NCBI GenBank assembly: GCA_027922465.2
Contig: BQMF02000602.1
Location: forward strand, 124,001-188,000
DNA from: Turritopsis dohrnii
Taxonomy: Eukaryota; Cnidaria; Hydrozoa; Anthoathecata; Oceaniidae
Length of the DNA stretch: 64,000 nucleotides
Direction of reading: 5' to 3'
In this document: positions 34,898 through 46,185 of the stretch, piece by piece
Layout of the letters: the number at the start of each line of letters is the position of its first letter
How positions within the stretch are numbered: position 1 is the stretch's first letter
The notes under the pieces: generated by a model
Seen by the model: the letters and a program-made list of their open reading frames with translations, nothing else
What the model was told of the DNA's origin: nothing
The model's database searches: none
Position numbers and translations under genes: made by a program

Positions 34898-37806
34898 TTA
34901 ATCTTCCATTGCCCAGTAGTCAGTATGTCCAATGTAAAATTGCATGTTCTTTTGAAAAGCGTGGTATGTTAGCATATTTCTTGGTATTGTCAACAATTTT
35001 ATACATGTTTTTGCAATAGGTCGACTTTGTAGCTCGCTCATAATCTCTGAAGTGACTTTTATACGTGCTCCAGGAAGTATATATGATGATCCCGATGTGA
35101 ACTTTAAGAAATCTTGCAAGACTGATTGATTTGCTTCACTGATGAATCGTTCCATGTAACCAAAGGCGTTTTCTTCCATTCGATCAATGGGATCCGGGTA
35201 GTTCATGTACGCCTTTACCTTGGCATTAGATGGTGTTGCCACTTCGTAAATGGATCCAATCCCTTCACTATCAAAATCATCAAAGAAAGTGCCAAAACTG
35301 TTACGAATTGCTTGTAATGCTGGCAGAGGTTTCACAATCAATTCATTTCTAGCAGCCTTGCAAACAAGTTCACAGATATTTTGCTTATTAGCAAGGGTGC
35401 GGATCCCATATTTACTTAATGCAGCTACAACGTCACTGAGGACAAATGCATCACTATATATAGCTTTGGACAGAACGTCAGCATCCGATTTTGATATGAA
35501 AGCAAAGAACGACTCCAGTAAAACTGTGGTTCCACATTTCCCATTGAACACATATTCCATAGATGCACGAGCAAAGTGAGTAGGAAATAACCCAAAATTT
35601 ACAAAAAAATGATATATAATAGATCCAACAACTTGAAATTCAGAAGCTGAAAACTCAGGCTGAACGATTGGGACAAATTGTTCAGTACCTTCACATGATT
35701 TAAGAAGCAGTTCATCAATGAATAAAGAAAACGCTTCCCTAGCTACTCCATCACCAGAAGCCAGCCCATTTTCAAAGTGGACAACTATCTTGTGCTTCAT
35801 TAATTCGTCATCTTTAATGTAAATTGACATCATATCGTCAAGCACTCCACTTCTAGATACATATATTGTTTTGAGAATGGAACACAATGTATCATGCACA
35901 ATGGTGCGTTTAGATTCAACCTTGCGATAAAGTTCTTCTGTATTGACCCTAACAGCATGATGGCCAGCAAATGTTATACTTTCGTCAGGGGAATTTTCAA
36001 CTGGCTGGTCTGATTCAGTCATGATTAAAACAGTCTTGTCCAATAATTTGATAGGTTCATCTGGGCTAAGGGTGGTGTTAGAAAATTGAGTAGACAATCT
36101 GAAATACAGAGGATCATGACACAAGGAACCTATCCAATCATAGATTGTTTGCACCTTGTCGGTTGGGTAGAAAGTTCGTTGTATTCTTCCAAACGTGATA
36201 TGATGGACACATATCATTACATGATCGTCAGACAGACCTGGTTCCATTGGCAATCTATCTAACCTTGCTTTACGAATACTTTCTTTCTCTTGAAGATCCA
36301 TGATCTGCTTTTTTAGTTTATCAGCTCGTTGTTGTGCAGAAACTTGTAACTCTTTGGCAGTATCATTTAATGTACGTTCCAGCTTCATTACTTCTACCTG
36401 AAAAGGTTTCATATAGTTAATGTAAATAAATACTATTGCAATTCACTTAATACAAAAAAGGAGTTCAATGAGGGAAAAGTTAGTAAAAGATTGAAAAAAT
36501 TAGGGGTCATTTTTGTGCTTACTAATTTTCTACAAGTAATTACTTACTTTATCTTTCTCCTGATCAGCTTTCAGAGAATTTTCAAATGCTTCATCTTGCT
36601 CCTGAATCAGGCTTCTTCGTTCGACCAATTCAGGAGTTGAACTACTAGTAGGTAAGGGAAAATCTGCAAATGTAGAAATGCTATTTATTCTTGATAATGA
36701 TGGATATGAGGGAAGATCAAAATCATGAAGGTCGTCATCACTCGCCTGTTCATCTAATGCAATAATATTTTGTATTCTCTCATTGGTTGTCATTTTCTTT
36801 GTCATTAAACTTAATTTACATTGCTTCAGAGAATAAAGGTTCTTATACTCCTCCAGTATAAATCCATTATCATCTATTTTATTGAGAGCAAAGTCTCCTA
36901 TGTAATAAGTGCAATCAGAAAGTTTCCAATCACGAACACTTTTACCAGATGGAAAGAACAGCTCCTTCGCTACTTCTGTTAGTTGCTGTAAATTTGAATG
37001 TCTAGGTAATACTTGCACACGTCTTCCGCCACCCACAACTTCTCTTACTTGTGTGTACTTGTTTTTCTTTTTGTCGTAATTGTACCAATTAAAAACCACC
37101 GAGATATCTGGTGGTTTCGCTCGCTTTCTTAAGCCTTTGTGAGACTCGTGACGAGAGCGTGCTGCATGCAAGAGACTTGTGAGTCTTTTTGTCTGTTGAG
37201 TATCCTTACATAATTTAAATTTACTCATTACTTGGTATGCGTGGGCAAGAGCCAATCCCATGCGTACAAAATCTTCTTTCACAAACATACTTATTGTCTC
37301 ACCAGATACCTATACGAAAAAACGAATACATCAACTACAAAATCACTATTCCTTGATCTTTTATAAAGAAATCAGAAAAATCACTTCTTCTAGATGCAAA
37401 TATTTATAAGGAGCTCCTCATCTATATATATATATATATATACAGTATGCATTTAGTAGTAAAAAAGAGAGAGAGAAGATTCTTACTCGTTTTAAAAACT
37501 TGACCCTGTATAATAACGTAACTCACCTTAGATTCTTCCACCTTCTTTAGTACTGATTCTGTATACCCTAGTTCTTTTATATATTCAATAATCTATGGTT
37601 CAAAAAAAAAAGTAGTAAACAATGTTGACTAAAGTATCTTAAACATTAGCTAAATCATTATTTAGTCGTTGTGACTATTTCTTCAAAGTTGAACTACAGA
37701 TACAAGAGAATTTTTTTACGAGGAGAAGCTTATTGTAATAAGCACACGCCATTGAAGACATGCAAACACTTACTTGGGAATTCGAAGCGTCCTCTTCGTC
37801 CGCCAT
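34898..37806 (-). CDS. SAM-like/UBX-like/HECT E3 ligase-type protein, 786 aa
   Basis: Exons: 37806-37774, 37592-37527, 37309-36548, 36397-34898 (GT-AG; 2361 nt, in frame). Residues ~12-60 look SAM-like (IIEYIKELGYTESVLKK, VKEDFVRMG). A domain with YTQVREVVGGGRRVQVLP follows at ~100-175. Residues ~265-320 are helical and coiled (EQDEAFENSLKADQEKDK, then VEVMKLERTL). Residues ~345-415 are UBX/ubiquitin-fold-like. A HECT domain runs from ~440 to 786, with catalytic Cys752 in AKTCIKLLTIP. Similar HECT proteins in invertebrates and fish are often annotated as G2E3-like. It starts about 45 bp inside the right minisatellite and converges on the transposase gene. Ubiquitin-ligase activity is inferred. 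Confidence 0.85.
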
Positions 37807-37850
37807 TTTGATTAACTTTTGCATTCTTAACTCCACTTGTTTCAGTAGAT

Positions 37851-38337
37851 CCAACCTAGTTATGAACCTGGGTACTTACGTATCAACTTCGGTACTTACG
37901 TATCAACTTCGGTACTTACGTATCAACCTCGGTACTTAGTTATGAACCTCGGTACTTACGTATCAACCTCGGTACTTAGTTATCAACCTCGGTACTTAGT
38001 TATGAACCTCGGTACTTAGTTATCAACCTCGGTACTTACGTATCAACCTCGGTACTTACGTATCAACCTAGGTACTTAGTTATGAACCTCGGTACTTACG
38101 TATCAACCTCGGTACTTAGTTATGAACCTCGGTACTTACGTATCAACCTCGGTACTTACTTATCAACCTCGGTACTTAGTTATGAACCTCGGTACTTAGT
38201 TATGAACCTCGGTACTTACGTATCAACCTCGGTACTTACGTATCAACCTCGGTACTTAGTTATCAACCTCGGTACTTAGTTATCAACCTCGGTACTTACG
38301 TATCAACCTCGGTACTTACGTATCAACCTAGGTACTA
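37851..38337 (-). repeat. Right 20-bp minisatellite, ~24 units
   Basis: Same unit as 31064-31809 but inverted. It includes a GAACC variant (TTAGTTATGAACCTCGGTAC) not seen in the left array. It lies between the right TIR and the first exon of the HECT gene. Confidence 0.95.
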
Positions 38338-38406
38338 AGATGAAAATTCGTGATGCATTTTTTTGAAAAAATATGAAACGCTGCATGGCCCTAATGGGCT
38401 TCCGTA
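38337..38406 (-). repeat. Right TIR of IS3EU-like element
   Basis: Complement of 30997-31066 with about three substitutions. It ends CCGTA, followed by TSD TCATCC. Confidence 0.9.
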
Positions 38407-38412
38407 TCATCC

Positions 38413-41400
38413 ACATCCCGGTATCCTTCCACTTCCTAGTTCAAGAAGGAATTCTGCAAATCCCCTTTCCCCAGGTGCAGCACTTATATTGACATTTAGA
38501 TGAAAAATTTGCACTATTATTACCACAAGACAGAGCTCTTGATGCATGCTTCCACTATCTGAGCTGGTCTGCCTCTTTTCACGACTGGAAGAGTCTGTCT
38601 AAAATCACCACCTAAAAGAACAACCTTTCCAGAAAAAGGCATATCTCTGAACATTCTTTCAATAGCCTCAAGTGCATGCTTAGGAATCATACTTGCCTCA
38701 TCAAATATCAAAATATGCTGACTACGTAAGAATTTAGCATGCTTACTGTTAGGCTTGACGTTGCATGTTGAATTTTTCAATACAGGAACGGGTAATTTAA
38801 AAAGAGAATGGACTGTCTTGCCATTTTGTAACAGTGTTGCTGCAATTCCAGTCCATGCACATGTACTTACTGATAGGTTTCTTCCAATAACCTCGCGAAT
38901 GATGTAATAGTACGTGAAAGTTTTACCTGTTCCACCGGGTCCATCAAGGAAGAAAACTTTGGCATTATTATTGTCGTTTGTTACCAGTGCATCTAGCACT
39001 GCATTAGCAACAACAAGTTGGTCAGCATTTAACTTGTGCCTCATTTTGATGGCCTCTTCCCTCATTTCATCAGCATTTAGTAGATCATCAGCAATAGCTT
39101 GTTCAAAAGCAGGTAAATCAAAGTCAGTAACAACCCTACCAAATTGCTGCAGGACTTCCTGAATTTTACCAAGAGCTAGCTGCTCTGCTTGTACTTCCGG
39201 CTGGTGTCTCAAAAAATCTTCAATCATGTGAGCACGGAATCTTTCCCACAACTCAGCTGGATTGCTTGGCTCTCCATTGATCAGAATGAAAGAGAACACT
39301 TTGCGAATTTTAGATGGAGTTGCTGATTCGCCAAGTTCTTCCATGGTTTGTATTCACAAATTATCGTCATCCAATAGTCCAAGTGCAATACACGCTTCCC
39401 TAAAAGATCTATATAAAATCCCATTAACCGTTCTAAGGTATTAGAAGGAAGTCACACCAGGAACATGTAACAACAGCACACGTAAGAAATAACTTTTACC
39501 CTGCCAAATGCTAGCATTGTACACTCTACTTACAATTTTTTCTGCTCCACGCTGACGTGTCACCCACTTATGTTGTCGTGTTTGAAACACATAATGGTGG
39601 GGGATATCAGGATATAAATATTCACGTGCCTGTTCGTCAACACGATTCAATTCGAACAAAGCAGTTAACTTAGTGTGCTCTTGTCCTCTTTCCAGTGCTG
39701 CTTGTTCCTGTCCTTCTCTGAAAAAAATCTACTGCTCATTTGGAAGGTGAACAGGAAGTCGTAAAATTGCATGACTTTGAGTGTGCATTGGAAAATAGCA
39801 TAAACTCCACACAGCTTCTGGAGCAGATACATACCTCGCATCTAAAAAAGTTTTGATTTCATGGTGATCTATTCCCTCATTGATTTCAATATGAGCAGTA
39901 TCGTGTCCTTTGTAAATGTATTTGTACAAATACTTGACACTTTTAATGGAAACGCAGGCCTCTAGGTTTATATGTGCATTGTACTTTTTGCTGAGGTAAG
40001 GATTGTGTGGGACGATCCATCTGTTGTCAAGATCCATATTCCGAATTCGAACAGTTCTTCCGTCATCTGGTTGGTGATATAAAGGATAGCCATCCACATT
40101 TAAAACAGTTCCATTGTTGAACTGCTTTGGAAAATTTTTGCTGCACTGACCATCTTGCATACACGGGGAAGACACATTCAAATGGCTCCATGGACCATGA
40201 AGGATTTGACGATTTCATAAAGTTCTGGTTCTTGATCGCGATTTGGAATTCGTGCTGATATCAATGAATCAATGTCATCACCATTGTGCAACTTAAATTC
40301 GTTGCCAAGATGCAACCATCCACCTGTTCTACAGATACACCTAGAACAGAATCTTTGATGATATCGTTTTTAAGAGTTTCCAAATTCAACTAAAATACTC
40401 GTGCAACCAGATGCGGTTTGACCAGGCAAAAGATTTTGGACAATTTCAGGCAACTTAGAATTGCATGTACAAGTTAAAAATAAATCTAGTTTACCTTCTT
40501 TTGAAACTAATGCCATGGCATCTAGGTACAATTGGTGCATGTTTCTAGGTGAACCTAAAAAGGTAGATGGCAATACAACGATATTACCCGCACGGAGGTT
40601 TCTTTCATGGGCAGCTTCCTCTGAAAAGTCCATCAAGCCTGTGTAGCTATCCACCCGTAATTGTTCTTGGTTCTGGCGTATGAAGTTCAGTCTCGCTCCC
40701 TCCACTTTGACAGCTGTCAACAACAAACTGTTGAAATAGTTTTCCAGCTAAATGTAAAGCAGAAAATTCATGTCTAATGGCAATACAATAGATATAATAC
40801 TGCAGCTGTGTAATTTTATACCGCCTTTCCGTTGCATGTTGTTGTACATGATTCATGTTTGGACTCATTCCAGGATCCCCTCTTGGAAAAATCATTGGTT
40901 ACATCATGGAGTCAATGTTTATATAAGTATAAGAAATATTACGCAAGGGCTGATCTCTTGGATAAACTACAATATTTCTGCCAGCAGGAGGTGCACCATC
41001 GTTACCAACAAAAATTGCTGCAACCTCTTCGTGATGTGGAGCATTGTATCTCCTCCTGTCTTCACCTTCACGTATATACATACCCACTACCGAGGTTGGT
41101 CTATTTTCTAAAAATGCCTTTTCTTCTTCTTCTTCTTGTTAGACCTGAGCCAAGTTACCATATGCTGCGGCATAAGGTGAAACTCTGTTAATGACTGTTT
41201 GTATTTGCTCCATCAAGTCTCTGTTGCAATCTGCATTAGAAGGGTTTTGCATACGCATGTCAAGCGAATTAGCAGCTTCGATAATATACAGTTGGCTAAA
41301 CATAGGCACTTGGTTTTCATCAGCATGGAGTGCTCCATGCCTATGTAACAGTTGTCCACATATCCTAAAACATGGAAGCCCATTTCCTGGGGGCGGACAT

Positions 41401-42128
41401 AGATTAGCTGACAGAGAAGCAAAACTAAATGCATTATTATAAACTCTAATACACTTACGGAAATAATTACCAAGTGCAGAATCATCAAGTAAAAGATTCT
41501 CAGGCGGATGATCTAATAAATTTGTAAGCTGTACCTTACCATTTGTGCAACATTTAAAATTAGTTTCATGGTCAAACTTGATTGCTCCACAATGTTCACA
41601 TAAAACGTTAAATTCACCTAAAGAATGAATGTCAGTTAAATTATTGTTTTCAATATCAATCCATGCAGCATTTACTCATCTGTTTCGGACATATGCTCTT
41701 TGGTGTTGTTGAGCATCAGTTGCACGGCGAGCAGCAGCTTGTTAGGGTTGCTCGTTATCTCTTAACGAACGCTGTCGGTGAGCTTGCACTTCAAGTCGAG
41801 CAGCAACTTGCTCAAGTTACTTGTTATCTCTTAACGACTGCTGTCGGTGAGTTTGTGATAGGAGTCGAGCAGCAACTTGTTCCGGTTGCTCATTAGCTCG
41901 TCGCTGTCTTTGAAGTTGTGCATCCCTCTCCCTTCTCAATTGAGCACAAATCTCACTTTGATTTGCACGGTATCTCCTTTGTCGTTCAGCATTTCTAATG
42001 CAACAACGTTGTTGAGGGTCATCAGCAGGAGGTTGTTGTTGTTGTCGTGCATCAACTACATCTCCATCAAATTGTGATCTAGGCAATGCAAACCTTTGAG
42101 GGATTCCATAGTCATGATCAGAATTCAT
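38413..42128 (-). pseudogene. Helitron RepHel gene, 5' and middle part
   Basis: In order on the minus strand: a Gln/Arg-rich N-terminus (42128-41817); CC..GKVQLTNLLDHPPENLLL and FRICGQLLHRHGAL (41700-41213); the Helitron-like N domain with FPRGDPGMSPNMNH, LQYYIYCIAIRHEFSALH and LPSTFLGSPRNMHQL (41087-40370); the Rep region with CMQDGQCSKNFPK and KYLYKYIYKGHD (40181-39729); then helicase with GPGGTGKT, IFDEASM and LLGGDFRQTLPV (39344-38520). Several frameshifts and stops separate these blocks. Past 38520 the frame shifts but FHLNVNI and GERGFAEFLLELGSG remain readable up to the insertion site. Not functional. Confidence 0.85.
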
Positions 42129-42654
42129 AAGTCGTTGGGAAAAAACTCAAACAAAAGAACAATCTATTCAGGAATATATAATTTTTATTATCACCACAAA
42201 AATAAAAACACAACAGGCCTTGTGTTTTTTGTCAGTTTACCTAGCTAAATAGACAACAATAAACAAAAAAAGCAAACACAACTTTCTTTTGTTGTCTTTA
42301 GGCAAACGAAATGATCGTTTTTTCTCAACTTTCTTCACTTTCTTTTCGCGCAAATATATGAACCAAAAGTGTTCAAAGCAAACCTGATCAGTTTCCAATT
42401 GTTGCCATGACATTGAACGGGGGTTAACAAACGCTTAAAAGTGGATTCACTGAAGGTCATTCTTAAGTATTGTGGAAATATTAAGTTATAAATTCACTTA
42501 TATTACTCATGTACATATATTTCAGTTAAAAATATTACAATTCCATGCAATTATCACTATTTTTTAGAAGGCATTTTTTTACGTTTATACCCCCTAATTT
42601 TCTTCAGATCTCCGCGATTTCTCTGTTGCAGATCCCTGATTTCTTTCGAAGCTG

Positions 42655-42715
42655 AATTTACCATTTTGCGTGACTTACAAACAAACAAACACAGAATCGG
42701 CTATTAATATATAGA
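42655..42715 (-). repeat. Helitron 5' terminal sequence
   Basis: Minus strand: A, then TCTATATATTAATAGCCG, a TTTG-rich run, and GTAAGTCACGCAAAATGG. The same terminus is found at 13374, tying the small repeats at 13 kb to this Helitron family. Confidence 0.65.
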
Positions 42716-43464
42716 TTTCGTGAAAAGACTTTCCCTGGGGTGTTGTTTCTTTTTGTAAACAGCGCAAACATCATTAACATTCAATTTGGAAATGAGACGT
42801 TGCTTTTTGTGACGTAATTCATGAGGTCTATTCAATTTGCACTATTCAAAGGGAAGTTGCTTTAATTATTTATATTAACATTATATTAACATTATTTATT
42901 ACCTTTTTGGCCAGGGGCATTTTTTTAATTTATTGGACATCCAGGTCTGTATATCCTTTTCCGTCGAACCTGGATACTCTCGCGTAACGGCATCAAAAAT
43001 GACAAAATCAAAGAACCAACTTTATAGTTACTTTAGGTAACTTTATATCAAGCCAAAATGCTTAAGTGTACCTTATCAATGATCACACAATAGGTGCACG
43101 TTTCTGTCAAGCCAAACTTGTTGTTGCCTCCTTTTAAATTGCATTAGGACAGAAAGTTAACTGTGAATAGCCTAAATGAAACATATTCTTTAAACAAAAT
43201 AGGAAAAATGAGGAGAAGAATTTGCATAAATTTGCATGATTTAACGGATATACCGATTTATTATTTGTTTGATGGTGTCTTGATATTCTGTGGCACCAAC
43301 TTTTTTAAGTTGTCTTATCTGTAGATAATTGAAAACAAAAATTAGAACAAGTATGAACCATAAAATTTTGTAAATATTAAATACTTGCATCTTCAATCAT
43401 TTTTCTTCATTTGCAAGAACTACTAGTTGTTGCGAAAACCTGTCATCCACGGAGCTTACAGCTG
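42716..43464. other. Mostly unassigned; possible decayed exon
   Basis: On the minus strand, TCTACAG near 43320 is followed by an open stretch reading IRQLKKVGATEYQDTIKQII, which could be the last part of the DUF4806-like gene that continues at 43465-43595. Otherwise nothing was seen. Confidence 0.3.
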
Positions 43465-43595
43465 TTATAACCATTTCATTTTCATTATTCCTGAAATTGA
43501 TTTAACTTCCTGTTGAAGGTTAAAAATTGCCTTCAGCAATTTGTTTTGCATTTCCAAGGCGGAGTTTTGTTGCGCATGCAATGCATCAACTTTAT
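43465..43595 (-). pseudogene. Coiled-coil exon of decayed DUF4806-like gene
   Basis: After acceptor TTTCCTAG the frame reads VDALHAQQNSALEMQNKLLK and AIFNLQQEVKSI, then stops at 43465. A short coiled coil of this kind commonly precedes the DUF4806 domain in invertebrate proteins. It lies downstream, on the same strand, of the repeated acidic exons at 44175-45324. Confidence 0.35.
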
Positions 43596-44099
43596 CTAGG
43601 AAACAAGGTATCCAGAATGCATTAAAAACACATGTTTTAAGTTACAACACATTCAAAGAAACAAAAACAATTTTCACGAGAGAGATTTATACACACCCAG
43701 CATTTCTGAAATAGAAAGAATTTATGTATCTACATGACCAAGTACTTAACAGATTGTAGAATTGTAATGAGAAAATTACTCTGATGGTGTTATATCAGGA
43801 TTTTCTTGCGGAATTTCTTAGGTGGATTTACTCCTATGTTGACTAGAGCAGAGTCTTACAAATTGTACCATAAATTTGAAAATTTATTGGGAGAAAATAA
43901 CTAACGTTATTATCTTGCATGTGTTTATTCTGAACTGAGTGAGTCAGTGGCGACCTAAAAATCAGGCTCTGGGATGATTTTGGATGTTAAGCAGTTTGTA
44001 TGTTATTAAGAGACATTTAATAGTAAACAGAATGGAATGCTGTTACGTGTTTGGAATTAGTGATGGATGGTCTATCAAATAAAGGGCGATAATAATTAA
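43596..44099. other. Intron or spacer
   Basis: No feature; AT-rich spacer between the coiled-coil exon and the tandem exon array. Confidence 0.4.
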
Positions 44100-45330
44100 T
44101 ATAATAAGATAATATCACCTTAAAACCAGGCTACAATTGTGAGGAAAACTTTATTCAAACAAACTAATACTTACTTAGTTTCAGGTAGAGGAGGAGGTGC
44201 TACAGGAAATATGTCCAATCCAAAGTCGCATATGTGTTCCTCAACATCAGCTTCAAACTCCTCGTCATTATCAAAGTCATTATCCGTGGCACTTTCCACA
44301 GCTTGACACTCAGATTCTGTACCTCTATTATACAGACAAAATTTATAAAACAAAAGATACTTACATTGCTGTTACATGTTTGCAATTAGTGCTGGATGGT
44401 CTATCAAATAAAGCACGGTAATAATTAATATAATAACATAATATCATCTTAAAACCAGGCTACAATTGCAAGGAAAACTTCATTCAAACAAACTAATACT
44501 TACTTAGTTTTAGGTAGAGGAGGAGGTGCTACAGGAAATGTGTCCAATCCAAAGTCGCACATGTGTTCCTCAACATCAGCTTCAATCTCCTCGTCATTAT
44601 CAAAGTCATTATCTGTGGCACTTTCCACAGCTTGACACTCAGATTCTGTACCTCCATTATATAGACAAAATTTACAAAACAAAAGATACTTACATTGCTG
44701 TTACATATTTGCAATTAGTGCTGGATGGTCTATCAAATAAAGCACGGTAATATTTAATATAAGAACATAATATCATCTTAAAACCAGGCTACAATTGCAA
44801 GGAAAACTTCATTCAAACAAACTAATACTTACTTAGTTTGAGGTAGAGGAGGAGGTACTTCAGGAAATGTGTCCAGTCCAAAGTCGCATATGTGTTCTCT
44901 CCAAAGTCGCATATGTGTTCCTCAACATCAGCTTCAAACTCCTCGTCATTATCGAAGCCATTATCTGTGGCACTTTCCACAGCTTGACACTCAGATTCTG
45001 TACCTCTATTATATAGACAAAATTTACCAAACAAAAGATACTTACATTGCTGTTATATGTTTGCAATTAGTGATGGACGGTCTATCAAATAAAGCGCGGT
45101 AATAATTAATATACTAACATAATATCATCTTAAAACCAGGCTACAATTGTGAGGAAAACTTCATTCAAACAAACTAACACTTACTTAGATTTAGGTAGAG
45201 ATGGAGGTGCTACAGGAAGTGCGTCCTATCCAAAGTCTCATATATCTGTTCCTCAACATCAGCTTCAAACTCCTCGTCATTATCGAAGTCATTATCTGTG
45301 GCACTTTCCACAGCTTGACACTCAGATGAC
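44100..45330 (-). repeat. Four ~329-bp tandem units, each with one exon
   Basis: Units recur every 329 bp (exon 3' ends at 44175, 44504, 44833 and 45185). Exon and intron parts are both duplicated. Identity is high. The third unit has a 23-bp internal duplication (CTCCAAAGTCGCATATGTGT repeated), and the fourth is cut at its 5' side near the hAT-like insertion. Confidence 0.9.
44175..45324 (-). CDS. Tandemly multiplied acidic exon, 150 bp per copy
   Basis: Copies are 44324-44175, 44653-44504, 45005-44833 and the truncated 45324-45185, each between an AG acceptor (TATAATAG) and a GTAAGT donor. Copies 1 and 2 are exactly 150 nt with the same phase on both sides, so any number can be spliced in frame. 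Each encodes 50 residues: GTESECQAVESATDNDFDN, an acidic stretch and VAPPPLPET. Copy 3 is 173 nt and would break frame. The parent gene appears to be the DUF4806-like gene with parts at 52867-53020 and 43465-43595. Whether it is still expressed is unknown. Confidence 0.5.
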
Positions 45331-45429
45331 GTCATGATGCAGGGTGCCCACATCTTTTTTTGTAATAGGATTCCAGGACTTTTTCAGGACATTTCCAGGA
45401 CAGATTTTCAAAAATCAAGGACATTTTTA

Positions 45430-45700
45430 GTCGTTTCTGGGTTCCAAACACCATTATTTCGGTTTTATCTTTTTTCAGATTCAATATAAGTTCATTTTCT
45501 GCAAGCCATTTGGATGAATGTGCAAACTCCTCAGAAAGTATTCTTTTGATAGTATTTATATGATTACTATGAAAATATATGATAGTATCGTCTGCGTATG
45601 TCATTATTTTGTATTTGATCAGTTGGCGCTCAGCATCGTTGAAGATAAGATGATAAGACTCGAGAAGCCAAATTAATTTTTGACCGAAATCAAAACCCTA
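45430..45700 (-). pseudogene. LINE reverse transcriptase fragment
   Basis: Reads FNDAERQLIKYKIMTYADDT, IIYFHSNHINT and LNLKKDKTEIMVFGT, which are the YxDD and following RT segments of a non-LTR element. It has only about 80 codons and no flanking domains. It is inserted inside the left end of the hAT-like element. Confidence 0.75.
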
Positions 45701-46185
45701 ATTTTTGAATCTTTCAATAAATTTTTGAATCACTTGTGCTGAATTAACCGAAGAAGATAGTCTCTGGCTATCAAAAACAATGTGAACTAAACTATGATTA
45801 AATCCAGAAGTTGTAAATAAAAAGCCAATACTTGAATCATAAGACATGCAAAAAGAATACTTTTATCCGAAAAGGAGCAATTCAGATTCAAAACTCAAGT
45901 TTAAGAAAAAACAAAATATACCAAACATTAAGAATGTGTCAAGAGCGATTGAAACTGTGTAGCTAAAACTAAACTATATGATTTTTACTCTTAAGAACAA
46001 TAAGTGAGTATCAAAAAGGAAATTACAAGGCAAACATTGAAAATCAATAGGAAGATAGTATCAATTTAATTTGGGCCTGACAAGTAAAAACTTAACATAA
46101 AAGATTACCAACAGGTAAAAAGACAGTCCTATATGTTAAAAATAAAATTGAAGCAGAGTTTACCTCCCATTTCACTTAAGGGATT

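Larger units (their letters stand above)
30997..38406. mobile_element. Intact two-gene IS3EU-like transposon
   Basis: 7410 bp. The 70-bp TIRs begin TACGGAAGCCCATTAGGGCC (30997-31066; complement 38337-38406) with only about three mismatches. A 6-bp direct repeat TCATCC flanks both ends (30991-30996 and 38407-38412). TAY...RTA ends, 6-bp TSDs and an IS3-like integrase are, as I recall, the hallmarks of the IS3EU superfamily. A 20-bp minisatellite lies inside each TIR in inverted orientation. Two convergent genes, both free of defects, fill the interior: transposase (+) and SAM/UBX/HECT protein (-). High TIR identity, a perfect TSD and intact genes indicate recent insertion. Confidence 0.9.
30615..42715 (-). 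mobile_element. Decayed autonomous Helitron, split by insertion
   Basis: The 5' end is TCTATATATTAATAGCC at 42715 (minus strand), preceded by A as expected for A|T insertion. Rep and helicase coding remains run from 42128 down to 38413 and resume at 30990-30615 after the 7410-bp element at 30997-38406. Removing that element leaves the helicase contiguous, interrupted only by old indels. The C-terminal helicase motifs and the 3' hairpin are missing below 30615, so the 3' end is truncated. Confidence 0.8.

Noticed and set aside
38082..38279. ORF of 65 codons in the right array
   Set aside because: It is a translation of the 20-bp minisatellite (repeating NLGTY/STSVL text).
45332..45604. 90-aa ORF as a complete gene
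   Set aside because: The first two thirds are an RT fragment. The C-terminal part reads into the hAT-like terminal repeat.
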